Source: Ruegeria sp. Ofav3-42 (lineage in GTDB: Bacteria > Pseudomonadota > Alphaproteobacteria > Rhodobacterales > Rhodobacteraceae). From it: 64,000 bases of DNA. This document shows, one piece after another, positions 25,784 to 35,296 of this stretch (position 1 is its first letter; every line of letters begins with the position of its first letter). A program made the position numbers and the translations under genes. The stretch is taken from positions 124,001 through 188,000 of the forward strand of contig NZ_JAKRGB010000009.1 of assembly GCF_022347725.1 (NCBI RefSeq). Reading direction: 5' to 3'. The notes beneath the pieces were generated by a model. It had not been told where the DNA came from, did no database searches, and worked only from the letters and a program-made list of their open reading frames with translations.

Positions 25784-27290
25784 GCTCGTTCTTGTTCCGG
25801 TGGCCGCCCTTGCGGCCACCCAATCTCTGTCAGCAGAGCTGCAGGATCTTCATCTCAACTACATTCCCAGAACCCAGGACGAAAGCGCCCGTATCGCCGG
25901 TGCAACTGCTGCGCCCAAGGATTTCAGCGCGCCGCAACCGTTCGAGGAACTGCCCGCCGGGGCTGCCACCGTCCGTGCACGCACCGATGCTGATGCGTTT
26001 TCGCAGCCGTCGGGCAATCTGACTTTCGAGCAGGAACTGGATTTCAGGGTCGGCAACGGGCTGTTCAAGAAAATCTGGGTATCGTCCCCGGCTTCGACGC
26101 TGGCTTCGGATGGTTTGGGGCCACTTTACAACGCCCGGTCTTGCCAGCGCTGCCACATCAAGGACGGCCGCGGGCACACGCCGAACGGTCCTGACGACAA
26201 CGCAGTATCTATGTTCCTGCGGGTCTCTATCCCCGGCGCGCCCGAAGAGGGATATCCCGAGATCGAGGACTACATCGCCACCCTGCCTGAACCGAGTTAT
26301 GGCGGTCAGATGCAGGATCTGGCCCTGCCCGGTCACCCGGCCGAGTACCGTTTGGACATCACCTATGAGGACGTTCCAGTAGCTCTCTCAGATGGGGAAA
26401 CTGTTACGCTTCGCCGCCCCACATATGCGGCTGCGGATCTGGGCTATGGTCCCTTGCACCCGGACGCCATGCTTAGCCCGCGCGTTGCACCCCAGATGAT
26501 CGGCCTGGGGATGCTCGAGGCGGTCCCGGTCGAGGACCTGCTGGCGAACGCTGACCCGGAAGACAAAAACGGCGATGGGATTTCTGGCCGCCCGAACATT
26601 GTCTGGGCAATTGAATACGGCGCGCCAATGATGGGCCGGTTCGGGCATAAGGCAGGCATGCCCACGGTAATGGAGCAATCCGCTGCGGCCTTCGCCGGGG
26701 ATATCGGCATTTCCAGCCCGTTGTACCCGGCCGCGCACGGCGATTGCACCGAAGCCCAGATGGATTGCGTGAATGCACCGCATGGCGATGGTGACGTGCG
26801 GGAATTCGAAATCGATCAGGTCGGCATGGACCTCGTCGCATTCTACAGCCGCAATCTGGGCGTCCCGGCCCGCCGCGATGTGGATGACCCACAGGTGTTG
26901 CGCGGCAAGCAGGTGTTTCACGAGACCGGGTGCGCATCCTGCCATACGCCTGCTTTTGTGACCCACCGCCTGGAAGACCGGCCCGAGCAAAGCTTCCAAT
27001 TGATCTGGCCCTATTCGGACCTGTTGCTTCACGACATGGGTGAGGGACTGGCCGACAACCGCCCCGAGGCGCGCGCAACCGGTCGCGAGTGGCGTACCGC
27101 TCCGCTCTGGGGGATTGGGATGACCGAACAAGTGTCGGGCCACACTCAGTTTCTACATGACGGTCGCGCGCGATCTTTGCTTGAAGCGATCCTGTGGCAT
27201 GGAGGCGAAGCGCAAGCGGCACGCGACACGGTCGTTTCGATGCCGAAGCCCGACCGCGATGCCCTTGTTCGTTTTTTGGAGAGCCTCTGA
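25755..27290 (+). CDS. Di-haem oxidoreductase family protein (DUF1111)
   Basis: This is a 511-residue exported protein. It has a basic N-terminus and hydrophobic stretch (residues 4-26) as signal peptide, and two c-type haem motifs, CQRCH at 130-134 and CASCH at 393-397. This layout matches the DUF1111 (putative thiol oxidoreductase, MauG/peroxidase-related) family that usually stands next to imelysin genes. It probably works in periplasmic electron transfer linked to iron uptake; the reaction is not known. ATG 25755 overlaps the end of bfr by 29 bp and is the start that yields a signal peptide. Confidence 0.88.
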   Translation: MHRKWTKASKLVLVPVAALAATQSLSAELQDLHLNYIPRTQDESARIAGATAAPKDFSAPQPFEELPAGAATVRARTDADAFSQPSGNLTFEQELDFRVGNGLFKKIWVSSPASTLASDGLGPLYNARSCQRCHIKDGRGHTPNGPDDNAVSMFLRVSIPGAPEEGYPEIEDYIATLPEPSYGGQMQDLALPGHPAEYRLDITYEDVPVALSDGETVTLRRPTYAAADLGYGPLHPDAMLSPRVAPQMIGLGMLEAVPVEDLLANADPEDKNGDGISGRPNIVWAIEYGAPMMGRFGHKAGMPTVMEQSAAAFAGDIGISSPLYPAAHGDCTEAQMDCVNAPHGDGDVREFEIDQVGMDLVAFYSRNLGVPARRDVDDPQVLRGKQVFHETGCASCHTPAFVTHRLEDRPEQSFQLIWPYSDLLLHDMGEGLADNRPEARATGREWRTAPLWGIGMTEQVSGHTQFLHDGRARSLLEAILWHGGEAQAARDTVVSMPKPDRDALVRFLESL

Positions 27291-27293
27291 CCC

Positions 27294-28304
27294 ATGCGTA
27301 TTTCCGCTTTCGCTCTGGCCTTTACGCTTCCTATTTGCGCCCATGCGCAGGATCGCGGGCCAATCCTGGCCAACACGGTCGAGTCACATATCCTGCCTGG
27401 CTACGCAGCGCTAGCAGACGCAACCGGCGCGCTGAAACAAGCGGCGCGGGCGGATTGTGACCCCAACTCGGCCCAACTTCGGGAAGCTTACAACACTGCC
27501 TTTGATGATTGGATTTCCGTCAGCCATCTGCGTTTCGGGCCTTCCGAGGCGGAGGACCGCGCCTTTGCACTGGCTTTCTGGCCCGACTCCAAAGGGTTCA
27601 CGCCCAAGGCCCTGTCCAGATTGATCACAGACGAGGACTCGGCCGTCCAAACATCTAATTCCTTTGCGGAAACCTCGGTAGCCGGTCGCGGATTTTTCGC
27701 GCTGGAACTGATGCTTTACGATCCACGGTTTTCAGATCAGGGCAGTGCGGAGTACCGCTGCGCCCTGATTCAAGCGATTGCTGCGGATATCGACGGCAAT
27801 GCCCGCGCAATTGGCACTGATTGGTCGGACTATGCGGCGGTACTGACAAACCCGGGCGGCGGCAGCCCCTACCGGTCGGAAGACGAGGCCATGCAAGAGC
27901 TATACAAAGCCCTGATGACCGGTCTGGAGTTTACTGCCGAAACCCGCCTTGGCCGCCCGATGGGCACGTTTGACCGCCCGCGACCCAAGCGCGCCGAGGC
28001 ACGTCGTTCGGACCGCTCGCTGCGTCATGTAGAACTGTCGCTCATCTCTCTGCGGGACCTTGCGGCCCGCTTGTCGGCGGAACACCCCGAAATCGCTGCC
28101 GATCTGGACAGCGCATTCTCTTCTGCCATCGACCGTGCCCAAGCGCTGGAAGATCCTGCATTTGCCGACGTGGCCACCCCGCAGGGACGGTTCCGCGTTG
28201 AGGCGCTGCAGCAGTCGATCAATGACATCAGGACAATCGGCGCGACCGAACTTGGCCCAACGTTGGGTATCAGCGCCGGTTTCAACTCACTGGACGGAGA
28301 TTGA
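27294..28304 (+). CDS. Second imelysin family protein
   Basis: This is a 336-residue protein with a signal peptide (MRISAFALAFTLPICAHA, cleavage near residue 18) and an imelysin-like helical domain. The region equivalent to GxHxxE reads GRGFFALELMLYD, so the histidine is replaced by Phe while the glutamate is kept. It starts 3 bp after the DUF1111 gene, in the gene order typical of these clusters. It probably forms or assists a periplasmic iron-binding system with the first imelysin. Loss of the His suggests a different metal site or a structural role. Confidence 0.85.
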   Translation: MRISAFALAFTLPICAHAQDRGPILANTVESHILPGYAALADATGALKQAARADCDPNSAQLREAYNTAFDDWISVSHLRFGPSEAEDRAFALAFWPDSKGFTPKALSRLITDEDSAVQTSNSFAETSVAGRGFFALELMLYDPRFSDQGSAEYRCALIQAIAADIDGNARAIGTDWSDYAAVLTNPGGGSPYRSEDEAMQELYKALMTGLEFTAETRLGRPMGTFDRPRPKRAEARRSDRSLRHVELSLISLRDLAARLSAEHPEIAADLDSAFSSAIDRAQALEDPAFADVATPQGRFRVEALQQSINDIRTIGATELGPTLGISAGFNSLDGD

Positions 28305-28307
28305 GCC

Positions 28308-29393
28308 GTGACCAGCCGCCGACAATTTCTTGCGGGATTGGCCGCAGCCAGCCTTGCGCCTGTGCGCGGCTGGGCATCGGTCGGAGCGCCGGATTTCCTG
28401 GCCGCCGCGTTGTTTCCGGACGGTAGTTATCGGCTGGTTGGGCTGGCCACAAGCGGAGACGTTCTGTTCTCACTGCCGCTGCCTGCCCGTGGTCACGCCG
28501 CAGCGGCTCACCCACATCATGCGCAGGCAGTCGCCTTCGCCCGCCGCCCCGGAACCTTCGCCATTGTCATCGACTGCGCGTCGGGTACGGAAATCGCACG
28601 ATTGGAGGCCCCGGAAGGTCGCCATTTCTATGGTCACGGGGTTTTCTCGCCCGATGGATCCCGGCTTTTCACCACCGAAAATGATTACGAATCCGGTCGG
28701 GGCGTGATCGGCATCTGGGACGCCGACGGCTATTCCAGACTTGGCGAGTTCTCTTCGGGCGGGGTTGGACCGCATGACATGCGTCTTATGCCCGACGGTC
28801 AAACTCTGGTCGTTGCAAACGGTGGAATCGAAACCCATCCGGAAACTGGTCGGACCAAGCTTAATCTGCCGGTGATGCAACCTCGCCTGACCTACCTTGA
28901 TTTGTCCGGTGTAGTACTAGAGCAGGTAGAACTGCAAAGTGCTCTGCACAAAAACTCGATCCGCCATCTGGCCGTGCGGCCGGACGGGCTGGTCGGCCTC
29001 GCGATGCAATGGCAAGGGGACAAGTCGCAACACCCTCCTCTGCTGGGCCTGCACCGCCGCGGTGAGGAACCCCGATTATTGAGCGCGCCAGATGCGGACC
29101 AAAGCTCGCTGCAGGGCTATGCGGGCAGTATTGCCTTTTCCGGCGATGGCGAGACCGTCGCAATTACCTGCCCACGCGGCAATGCCCTGCATCGTTTCCG
29201 CGTTGCTGATGGCCAGCTTGATGGCGTTTTCGAGCTTGAAGACGTCTGTGGGCTTGGCACCGGGAAAAACGGGTTTGTATTTACGACAGGAATCGGTTTA
29301 ATCGGGGTGTTGGCAGCTAACGAAGCCAGGATCTCGACCCAGTCTGATTGCCAATGGGACAACCACCTGATTTCAATTCGCGCAGCTGCATAA
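28308..29393 (+). CDS. DUF1513 family Tat-exported protein
   Basis: This is a 361-residue protein with a twin-arginine signal (MTSRRQFLAGLAAASLAP) and a beta-propeller-like body with repeated blades (FSPDGSRLFTT, DMRLMPDGQTLVVANG, IAFSGDGETVAITCP). It matches DUF1513, a family found with imelysin and DUF1111 genes. The start is GTG 28308, 3 bp after the upstream stop. Export by Tat implies folding or cofactor loading in the cytoplasm. The function is unknown, but it closes the iron cluster. Confidence 0.87.
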   Translation: MTSRRQFLAGLAAASLAPVRGWASVGAPDFLAAALFPDGSYRLVGLATSGDVLFSLPLPARGHAAAAHPHHAQAVAFARRPGTFAIVIDCASGTEIARLEAPEGRHFYGHGVFSPDGSRLFTTENDYESGRGVIGIWDADGYSRLGEFSSGGVGPHDMRLMPDGQTLVVANGGIETHPETGRTKLNLPVMQPRLTYLDLSGVVLEQVELQSALHKNSIRHLAVRPDGLVGLAMQWQGDKSQHPPLLGLHRRGEEPRLLSAPDADQSSLQGYAGSIAFSGDGETVAITCPRGNALHRFRVADGQLDGVFELEDVCGLGTGKNGFVFTTGIGLIGVLAANEARISTQSDCQWDNHLISIRAAA

Positions 29394-29493
29394 ATTCGGC
29401 AAATCCCGTCACATAGATTACACTTGGAAGAATCGAATTGCTGCCGTATTGGCGGGCGCGACACCGGCACCCTCTTGCGAAGGATAGACTTGA

Positions 29494-31383
29494 TTGAAAC
29501 AGACGCCCGACGCACCGCATTCCATCTACGGGGTTGAGAAATGGGGTAAAGGCCTCATCGAGGTGACGGAGCGGGGCGAGATCGGTCTGCGCAATCCACT
29601 GGTGCCCGAGGCCGAGGCGATCAGCCTGCCCGGTATTCTCAGCGATCTGGACGACAGGGGCATCAAGGCACCGATGGTGTTGCGCGTGTCGTCTTATCTG
29701 GAACATGAGATCGCCCATCTGAACGAGAGCTTTCGCGATGCGATCGCACGCGTCGGCTACAAAGGCAGCTATCGCGGCGTCTTCCCGATCAAGGTGAACC
29801 AGCAGGCACAGGTCGTGGACCGGATTGTCGAGTTCGGCAAGAAGTACAATTACGGGCTCGAGGCCGGATCAAAACCCGAATTGGTGGTCGCTCTGGCGCA
29901 TCGTCTTGCCCGCGAAGCGCTGATCGTTTGCAATGGCGTCAAGGATGCCGAGTTCATCCAGCTGGCCATCCTGTCCCGCAAGATCGGATTCAACACCGTC
30001 ATCGTTTTGGAAAGCCCGAAAGAGGCTGACACGGTCATCGAGGTCTACAATGAGCTAGGAATCGAACCCCTGATCGGCGTTCGGGTCAAACTGACCAACC
30101 AGATCAGCGGCAAGTGGGAAGAAAGCTCGGGCGACCGATCCGCATTTGGCATGAACACCGATCAACTGGTCGCCACGGTGGACAAGCTGCGCGACGCGGG
30201 CCTTCTGCATTGCCTGAAGCTGCAGCATTCGCATCTGGGCTCTCAGGTGCAGGACGTGAACGATGTGCGCCGTGCCGTAGGCGAGGCATGCAGGTATTAC
30301 ACCGAGCTGACCCGAGAGGGTGTGCCGCTGACTCATCTCGACCTCGGCGGCGGTATGGGTGTGGACTACACCGGCGAGAAAAAAGCAGCCGAGAACTCGA
30401 TCAACTATACGGTCGAGGAATACTGCGCCAACGTCGTGGAAACCGTGGCCTACGCGATGGACGAGGCCGAAGTCGACCACCCGACACTGGTCACCGAAAG
30501 TGGCCGCGCTGTGGTGGCGACATCTTCGATGCTTGTCTTCAACGTGCTGGAAAGCACGCTTTACGATGCTCCCAACGGCCCCGAAGTCGAACCCGACGAT
30601 CACCATCTGGTCTCGGACCTTGCCGCCGTGCACGGATATCTGAGCAAAGATCGTCTGCAGGAATGCTGGAACGACGCCACCTTCTATCGCAACGAATTGC
30701 GCGCCCTGTTCCGCCGTGGCTATGTCGACCTGCGCCAGATGGCCCGCGCGGAACGGATTTACCTGTCTCTGATGGCGCGGCTCAAGGCGCTGGCCGCAAG
30801 CGATGATCTGGAAACCGATGTCGATGATCAACTCGAAAAAGTGGCCGACATCTACCATTGCAACTTCTCGCTGTTCCAATCGCTGCCGGATGTCTGGGCC
30901 ATCGATCAGCTGCACCCTATCGTACCACTGCAGGGTTTGAACCAGGCCCCGGACCGCCGCGCGGTTCTGTCCGACATCACCTGCGACAGCGACGGTAAGA
31001 TCGACCGGTTCATTCTGTCCGACGGCGTCTCGCCTAGCCTTCCGGTGCATTCGCTGCCTGAGGAAGACGAGTACTTTATGGGCGTCTTCTTCGTCGGCGC
31101 CTATCAGGAAACGCTGGGCGATCTGCACAACCTGTTCGGAGACACCAACGTTGTCACCATAGACCTGCGGGCCGACGGCGGCTTTGACCTGCTGCACGAG
31201 CAGGAAGGCGACACAATCAGCCAGGTCCTGTCCTATGTGGAGTTCGATCCAAATGACTGCGTCGCCGCCTTCCGCAAAATGGTGGACGAAGCGATCTCAA
31301 CCGGTACTCTGAAAGCCAAAGACCGCAGAACCCTGATGAGCGCGTATCGCGACTCGATCAACGGCTACACGTATTACGAATAA
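29494..31383 (+). CDS. speA: Biosynthetic arginine decarboxylase
   Basis: This 629-residue PLP enzyme of the alanine-racemase fold type converts arginine to agmatine. The PLP lysine is Lys100 in VFPIKVNQQ. HSHLGSQ, DLGGGMGVDY and TESGRAV mark cofactor and substrate binding sites. Its length agrees with SpeA. The start is TTG 29494 with AAGGA upstream, which may limit expression. It is the first gene of a four-gene polyamine operon; the next gene follows after 24 bp. With SpeB at the end of the operon it supplies putrescine. Confidence 0.95.
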   Translation: MKQTPDAPHSIYGVEKWGKGLIEVTERGEIGLRNPLVPEAEAISLPGILSDLDDRGIKAPMVLRVSSYLEHEIAHLNESFRDAIARVGYKGSYRGVFPIKVNQQAQVVDRIVEFGKKYNYGLEAGSKPELVVALAHRLAREALIVCNGVKDAEFIQLAILSRKIGFNTVIVLESPKEADTVIEVYNELGIEPLIGVRVKLTNQISGKWEESSGDRSAFGMNTDQLVATVDKLRDAGLLHCLKLQHSHLGSQVQDVNDVRRAVGEACRYYTELTREGVPLTHLDLGGGMGVDYTGEKKAAENSINYTVEEYCANVVETVAYAMDEAEVDHPTLVTESGRAVVATSSMLVFNVLESTLYDAPNGPEVEPDDHHLVSDLAAVHGYLSKDRLQECWNDATFYRNELRALFRRGYVDLRQMARAERIYLSLMARLKALAASDDLETDVDDQLEKVADIYHCNFSLFQSLPDVWAIDQLHPIVPLQGLNQAPDRRAVLSDITCDSDGKIDRFILSDGVSPSLPVHSLPEEDEYFMGVFFVGAYQETLGDLHNLFGDTNVVTIDLRADGGFDLLHEQEGDTISQVLSYVEFDPNDCVAAFRKMVDEAISTGTLKAKDRRTLMSAYRDSINGYTYYE

Positions 31384-31407
31384 CCCCCTGTGAGAGGAGA
31401 AAACCCC

Positions 31408-32619
31408 ATGGGCAAAACACTGGTTGTCGGCGCGGGTGGCGTATCCCACGCCGCCGTGCACAAGATGGCGATGAATTCGGACATTTTCACCGAAATCACA
31501 CTGGCCAGCCGAACCAAGTCAAAATGCGACGCCATCGCCAAAGCAGTGAAGGATCGCGTCGGCGTTGATATCAAAACCGCCGAGCTGGACGCTTACAAAG
31601 TCGAAGACACAGTCAGGCTGATCAAGGAAACCGGTGCCGAGATCCTGGTGAACCTCGCCCTGCCCTATCAGGATCTGGTGCTGATGGACGCGTGTCTCGA
31701 GGCCGGTATCAACTATCTGGATACCGCGAACTATGAACCCGAAGACGAGGCCAAGTTCGAATATCACTGGCAGTGGGCCTACCAGGACAAGTTCAAAGAG
31801 GCCGGCCTGACCGCCATCCTCGGCTCGGGCTTCGATCCGGGCGTTACATCCGTCTTCGCGAAATGGCTGAAAAAACACAAGCTGGACACGATCCGCCAGA
31901 TCGACGTGCTGGACGCCAATGGCGGGTCGAACGATCAGGAATTCGCCACTAACTTCAACCCCGAGATAAACCTGCGCGAGGTTCTGGCCGAAGTACGCCA
32001 TTGGGAAAACGGCGAGTGGAAACACTCCCCCGCCATGACCCACAAGGTCGAGTTCGACTTCCCCGCCATCGGCCAGAAAAACATGTACCTCATGTATCAC
32101 GAGGAACTGGAGTCGCTCTCGACCCACTTCCCCGAGATCGAACGCGCCCGCTTCTGGATGACCTTCGGTGACGCCTACATCACCCACGCCAAAGTGCTGG
32201 AAAACGTCGGCATGACCCGCATCGACCCGGTGATGCATGACGGCAAGGAAATCATCCCGATCCAGTTTCTGAAAACCCTGCTCCCCGATCCCGGCGATCT
32301 GGGCGCGGAAACCAAGGGCAAGGCCTGCATCGGCGACATCGCTACGGGCCAGGCCAAGGACGGTTCGGGCGAGAAGACCTATTACATCTATAACATCTGC
32401 GACCACGAAGAATGCTATGCCGAGGTCGGCAGCCAGGCCGTCAGCTACACCACTGGTGTCCCCGCCATGATCGGCGCGGCGCAGGTGCTGAAAGGCAACT
32501 GGACCGAGCCGGGCGTGTGGAACATGGAACAGCTCGACCCGGATGATTTCATGGACATGCTGAACGAACACGGCCTGCCGTGGCAGGTCCACGAACTCAA
32601 CGGCCCGGTCGAATTCTGA
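31408..32619 (+). CDS. Carboxynorspermidine/carboxyspermidine dehydrogenase (saccharopine dehydrogenase family)
   Basis: This 403-residue protein of the saccharopine dehydrogenase fold has an N-terminal NADP site (TLVVGAGGVSHAAVHK). The adjacent decarboxylase gene identifies it as carboxyspermidine dehydrogenase, which condenses putrescine with aspartate semialdehyde reductively. The start at 31408 has GAGGAG with an 8-nt spacer. It sits between speA and the decarboxylase in one operon. An old annotation of such proteins as lysine-forming saccharopine dehydrogenase would be misleading here. Confidence 0.9.
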   Translation: MGKTLVVGAGGVSHAAVHKMAMNSDIFTEITLASRTKSKCDAIAKAVKDRVGVDIKTAELDAYKVEDTVRLIKETGAEILVNLALPYQDLVLMDACLEAGINYLDTANYEPEDEAKFEYHWQWAYQDKFKEAGLTAILGSGFDPGVTSVFAKWLKKHKLDTIRQIDVLDANGGSNDQEFATNFNPEINLREVLAEVRHWENGEWKHSPAMTHKVEFDFPAIGQKNMYLMYHEELESLSTHFPEIERARFWMTFGDAYITHAKVLENVGMTRIDPVMHDGKEIIPIQFLKTLLPDPGDLGAETKGKACIGDIATGQAKDGSGEKTYYIYNICDHEECYAEVGSQAVSYTTGVPAMIGAAQVLKGNWTEPGVWNMEQLDPDDFMDMLNEHGLPWQVHELNGPVEF

Positions 32620-32624
32620 TCTGA

Positions 32625-32674
32625 CCTTCATCTTTTCCCAAATACTCCGGGGGTCCGGGGGCAGCGCCCCCGGC
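32625..32674. repeat. Intergenic repeat with GC hairpin
   Basis: The stretch CTTCATCTTTTCCCAAATAC followed by CTCCGGGGG leads into an 8-bp stem (CCGGGGGC/GCCCCCGG, loop AGC, 32655-32673). Its first part resembles the reverse complement of the element at 19711-19737. It lies inside the polyamine operon, between the dehydrogenase and decarboxylase genes. Confidence 0.5.
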
Positions 32675-32700
32675 CTCTCCACAACTCGGAGACGCCGGTT

Positions 32701-33870
32701 ATGTCCGACATGATGACCACACAGGCCGGCGACGCCGGAGCCTTTCGCAGATTTGACCTGAGCCGCGTGCTGACTCCATGCTTCGTGGTCGATGAAAAGG
32801 CCGTCGAGCGAAACCTGACCATTCTCTCCGACATCGGAACCCGGTCCGGTGCACATGTGCTCAGCGCCCTCAAGGCGTTCTCGATGTTCTCGCTTGCCCC
32901 GCTGGTCCGCCAGCACCTCGGCGGCACCTGTGCCAGCGGTATCTATGAGGCGCGGCTGGGGCGCGAAGAATACGGCGGTGAAGTCGCCACATTCTGCGCC
33001 GGTTACAAAGACGCGGACATGGATGAAATCCTGTCGCTGTCAGACCACATCATCTTCAACTCTCCGGTGCAAAAGGATCGCTTCCTCGCCAAGGCGCAAG
33101 CCGCGGGTGTTCAGGTCGGACTTCGCATCAACCCGGAACACTCTGAGGGTGAAATTCCCAAATACGACCCCTGTGCGCCTTGTTCGCGGCTGGGAACTCC
33201 CGTCAGTCAACTGACCGCAGAGGCACTGGCTGGTGTGGATGGCCTGCACATGCATACCCTCTGCGAACAAGGGTTCGAGCCATTGCTACGCACATGGACG
33301 GCCCTTGAACCGAAGATTGCGCCCTATATCGGTCAGCTCAAATGGCTCAATTTCGGCGGTGGCCACCACATCACCCGCGACGATTACGACCGCGACGGGC
33401 TGGTGAAGTTCATTCAGACCATCCGTGAAACATACGGCATCGACGTCTATCTCGAACCCGGCGAGGCCGTCGCTTTGGATGCGGGCATTCTGGTCGGGGA
33501 AATCCTCGACCTGCCCACCAACGGCATGAACCTTGCGATCACCGATATCTCGGCCACCTGCCATATGCCCGACGTGATCGAGGCCCCCTATCGCCCCGCC
33601 CTGATGGATGAGGCCGGGTCGGGCCACACCTACCGTCTGGGCGGCCCGTCCTGCCTGGCCGGCGACGTGATCGGTGACTACACGTGGGATAAACCGTTGG
33701 AGATCGGCCAGCGCTTTGCCTTCCTTGATCAGGCGCATTACTCGATGGTCAAGACCAACACGTTCAACGGCGTTCCCCTGCCCTCCATCGCGCTGTGGAA
33801 CAGCGAAACGGACGAGCTGAAGATCATCAAACATTTCGGCTATAACGACTTTAAGGACAGACTCTCATGA
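32701..33870 (+). CDS. nspC: Carboxynorspermidine/carboxyspermidine decarboxylase
   Basis: This 389-residue PLP decarboxylase has the alanine-racemase fold. The PLP lysine is Lys58 in VLSALKAFSMF, and the phosphate-binding and substrate motifs include NFGGGHHIT and EPGEAVALD. NspC removes the carboxyl group from carboxyspermidine to give spermidine. It overlaps the agmatinase start by ATGA at 33867-33870, so the two are translationally coupled. Together with the preceding dehydrogenase this is the aspartate semialdehyde route, not the SAM decarboxylase route. Confidence 0.94.
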   Translation: MSDMMTTQAGDAGAFRRFDLSRVLTPCFVVDEKAVERNLTILSDIGTRSGAHVLSALKAFSMFSLAPLVRQHLGGTCASGIYEARLGREEYGGEVATFCAGYKDADMDEILSLSDHIIFNSPVQKDRFLAKAQAAGVQVGLRINPEHSEGEIPKYDPCAPCSRLGTPVSQLTAEALAGVDGLHMHTLCEQGFEPLLRTWTALEPKIAPYIGQLKWLNFGGGHHITRDDYDRDGLVKFIQTIRETYGIDVYLEPGEAVALDAGILVGEILDLPTNGMNLAITDISATCHMPDVIEAPYRPALMDEAGSGHTYRLGGPSCLAGDVIGDYTWDKPLEIGQRFAFLDQAHYSMVKTNTFNGVPLPSIALWNSETDELKIIKHFGYNDFKDRLS

Positions 33871-34709
33871 GCATATTCCTCGACAGTGAATTGACCGCAT
33901 CCGAGCGCACCGAAGACGCCCGGTTCCGCGTGATTCCGGTGCCGCTGGAGCGCACAGTGTCCTACGGCTCGGGCACCGCCAAAGGCCCCGAAGCAATTAT
34001 CGAGGCCAGCAATGAACTGGAACGCATCACCGGTCACGCCGAACCTTGTGTCGAGGGCATTTTCACCGAAGACCCCATCGATTGCGACGCCTCGCTGGCC
34101 GAGATTATGGACCGCCTGTCCCAACGCACCGAAGCCGCCGTTCGCGCAGGCAAGATACCGGTCACTTTGGGCGGCGAGCATTCACTCAGCTACGGCGCCG
34201 TCATGGGAGTGGCGCGCGCAATGGAGCAACCAATCGGCATCGTCCAGATCGACGCCCATGCCGACCTGCGCAACGCTTATCAGGGCGAGAAACACAGCCA
34301 CGCCTCAGTTATGCACCTGCTGGCCGAGGAAGGCATCAAGCTGGCCCAATTCGGTGTGCGCGCATTTTCTACGGAAGAAGCAAAGAGCCGTTTGAAAAAC
34401 CACGTTTTCCACGTGGATGCCGAAGAACTGGTGACAGGCAGTATCCACGCCGTCGACTTGCCCGAGGATTTCCCCGAGCTGGTCTATGTCAGCTTTGACG
34501 TCGACGGGTTGGACCCATCGCAAATGCCTGCCACTGGAACACCGGTTCCCGGAGGACTGGGCTATTACCAAGCGCTGCGGTTGGTCGAACACGCACTGCA
34601 GCACCGCAAATGCGTGGGCTTTGACGTGGTCGAGCTTGCCCCGGACGGCAACGCCGCCTGGGACTTTACCGCCGCTCAAATCGTCTATCGCCTGATGGCG
34701 GCCTGTTAA
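33867..34709 (+). CDS. speB: Agmatinase
   Basis: This 280-residue ureohydrolase has the manganese-binding motifs GGEHSLSYG, DAHADLRN and SFDVDGLDP, complete for the family. It hydrolyses agmatine to putrescine and urea, following SpeA in the pathway. It is the last gene of the polyamine operon and is coupled to nspC. Its 3' end overlaps the convergent HD-domain gene by 4 bp. Confidence 0.94.
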   Translation: MSIFLDSELTASERTEDARFRVIPVPLERTVSYGSGTAKGPEAIIEASNELERITGHAEPCVEGIFTEDPIDCDASLAEIMDRLSQRTEAAVRAGKIPVTLGGEHSLSYGAVMGVARAMEQPIGIVQIDAHADLRNAYQGEKHSHASVMHLLAEEGIKLAQFGVRAFSTEEAKSRLKNHVFHVDAEELVTGSIHAVDLPEDFPELVYVSFDVDGLDPSQMPATGTPVPGGLGYYQALRLVEHALQHRKCVGFDVVELAPDGNAAWDFTAAQIVYRLMAAC

Positions 34710-35296
34710 CCCTCGGACGTTTCGTTCAGTTCCATGTGGCCCTCGCCCTTGTTCAGAACGCGGCGCAGCATGGGCTCGAAAAACTCCAGAGGCTTGGTCG
34801 GATAATCCGGATCAAACGCCTTTTGATCGTACTCATGGCAGAAATAGCGGCAGTCCTCCCAATACGGGCTGTCGCGGTACTTGTCGCGGGCGTTGCGATC
34901 GCCGCCGAGGTGATGATTGTAGTAATAGCCCTGAAACACGCAGTGGTGCTTTAGAATCCAATGGGTTTTCTCGCTGACATAAGGCTTCATCATCGCCGCA
35001 GACAGCTCACCATGGTTGTAGGGTGACAGGATATCTCCGGTGTCATGGATCAACGCCGCGACGACCAGCTCCTCATCCGCGCCATCCTCATAAGCACGTG
35101 TCGCGGCTTGAAGGCTGTGCTGGTAGCGGTTCACGGGATAGGGCGTCCACTCTTCATCAAGCGATCGGATGGCATCCAGGATACGGTCCGGCAACGCGGC
35201 GTTGTACGCCTCTTCATAGTCCATGACAGCGTCCCAGTCGGCCTTGGTTGCCTCTTCAAAACTGGTCCAGGTCGGTTTGTGGCTTTTGTCCAGCAT
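34706..35296 (-). CDS. HD-domain protein, PhnZ-like oxygenase or phosphohydrolase
   Basis: This is a 196-residue HD-fold protein. The likely metal residues are His60, His84-Asp85, His95 (in NHGELSA) and His117/118, with Asp157 or Asp162 further on. The spacing of the first His to HD is 24, and the HGEL motif and size are close to the PhnZ/TmpB mixed-valence di-iron oxygenases that break C-P bonds of hydroxyphosphonates. A plain HD phosphohydrolase is the alternative. The start at 35296 has AGAGGAA upstream. It is divergent from a LysR gene, its likely regulator. No other phosphonate gene is visible in the window. Confidence 0.75.
   Translation of the reverse strand: MLDKSHKPTWTSFEEATKADWDAVMDYEEAYNAALPDRILDAIRSLDEEWTPYPVNRYQHSLQAATRAYEDGADEELVVAALIHDTGDILSPYNHGELSAAMMKPYVSEKTHWILKHHCVFQGYYYNHHLGGDRNARDKYRDSPYWEDCRYFCHEYDQKAFDPDYPTKPLEFFEPMLRRVLNKGEGHMELNETSEG

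Noticed and set aside
30055-31197. 380-codon minus-strand frame opposite speA
   Set aside because: Shadow frame; speA is unambiguous on the other strand.
31519-32916. 465-codon minus-strand frame opposite the carboxyspermidine dehydrogenase gene
   Set aside because: Antisense of a conserved enzyme, and it extends over the repeat element; no family similarity.
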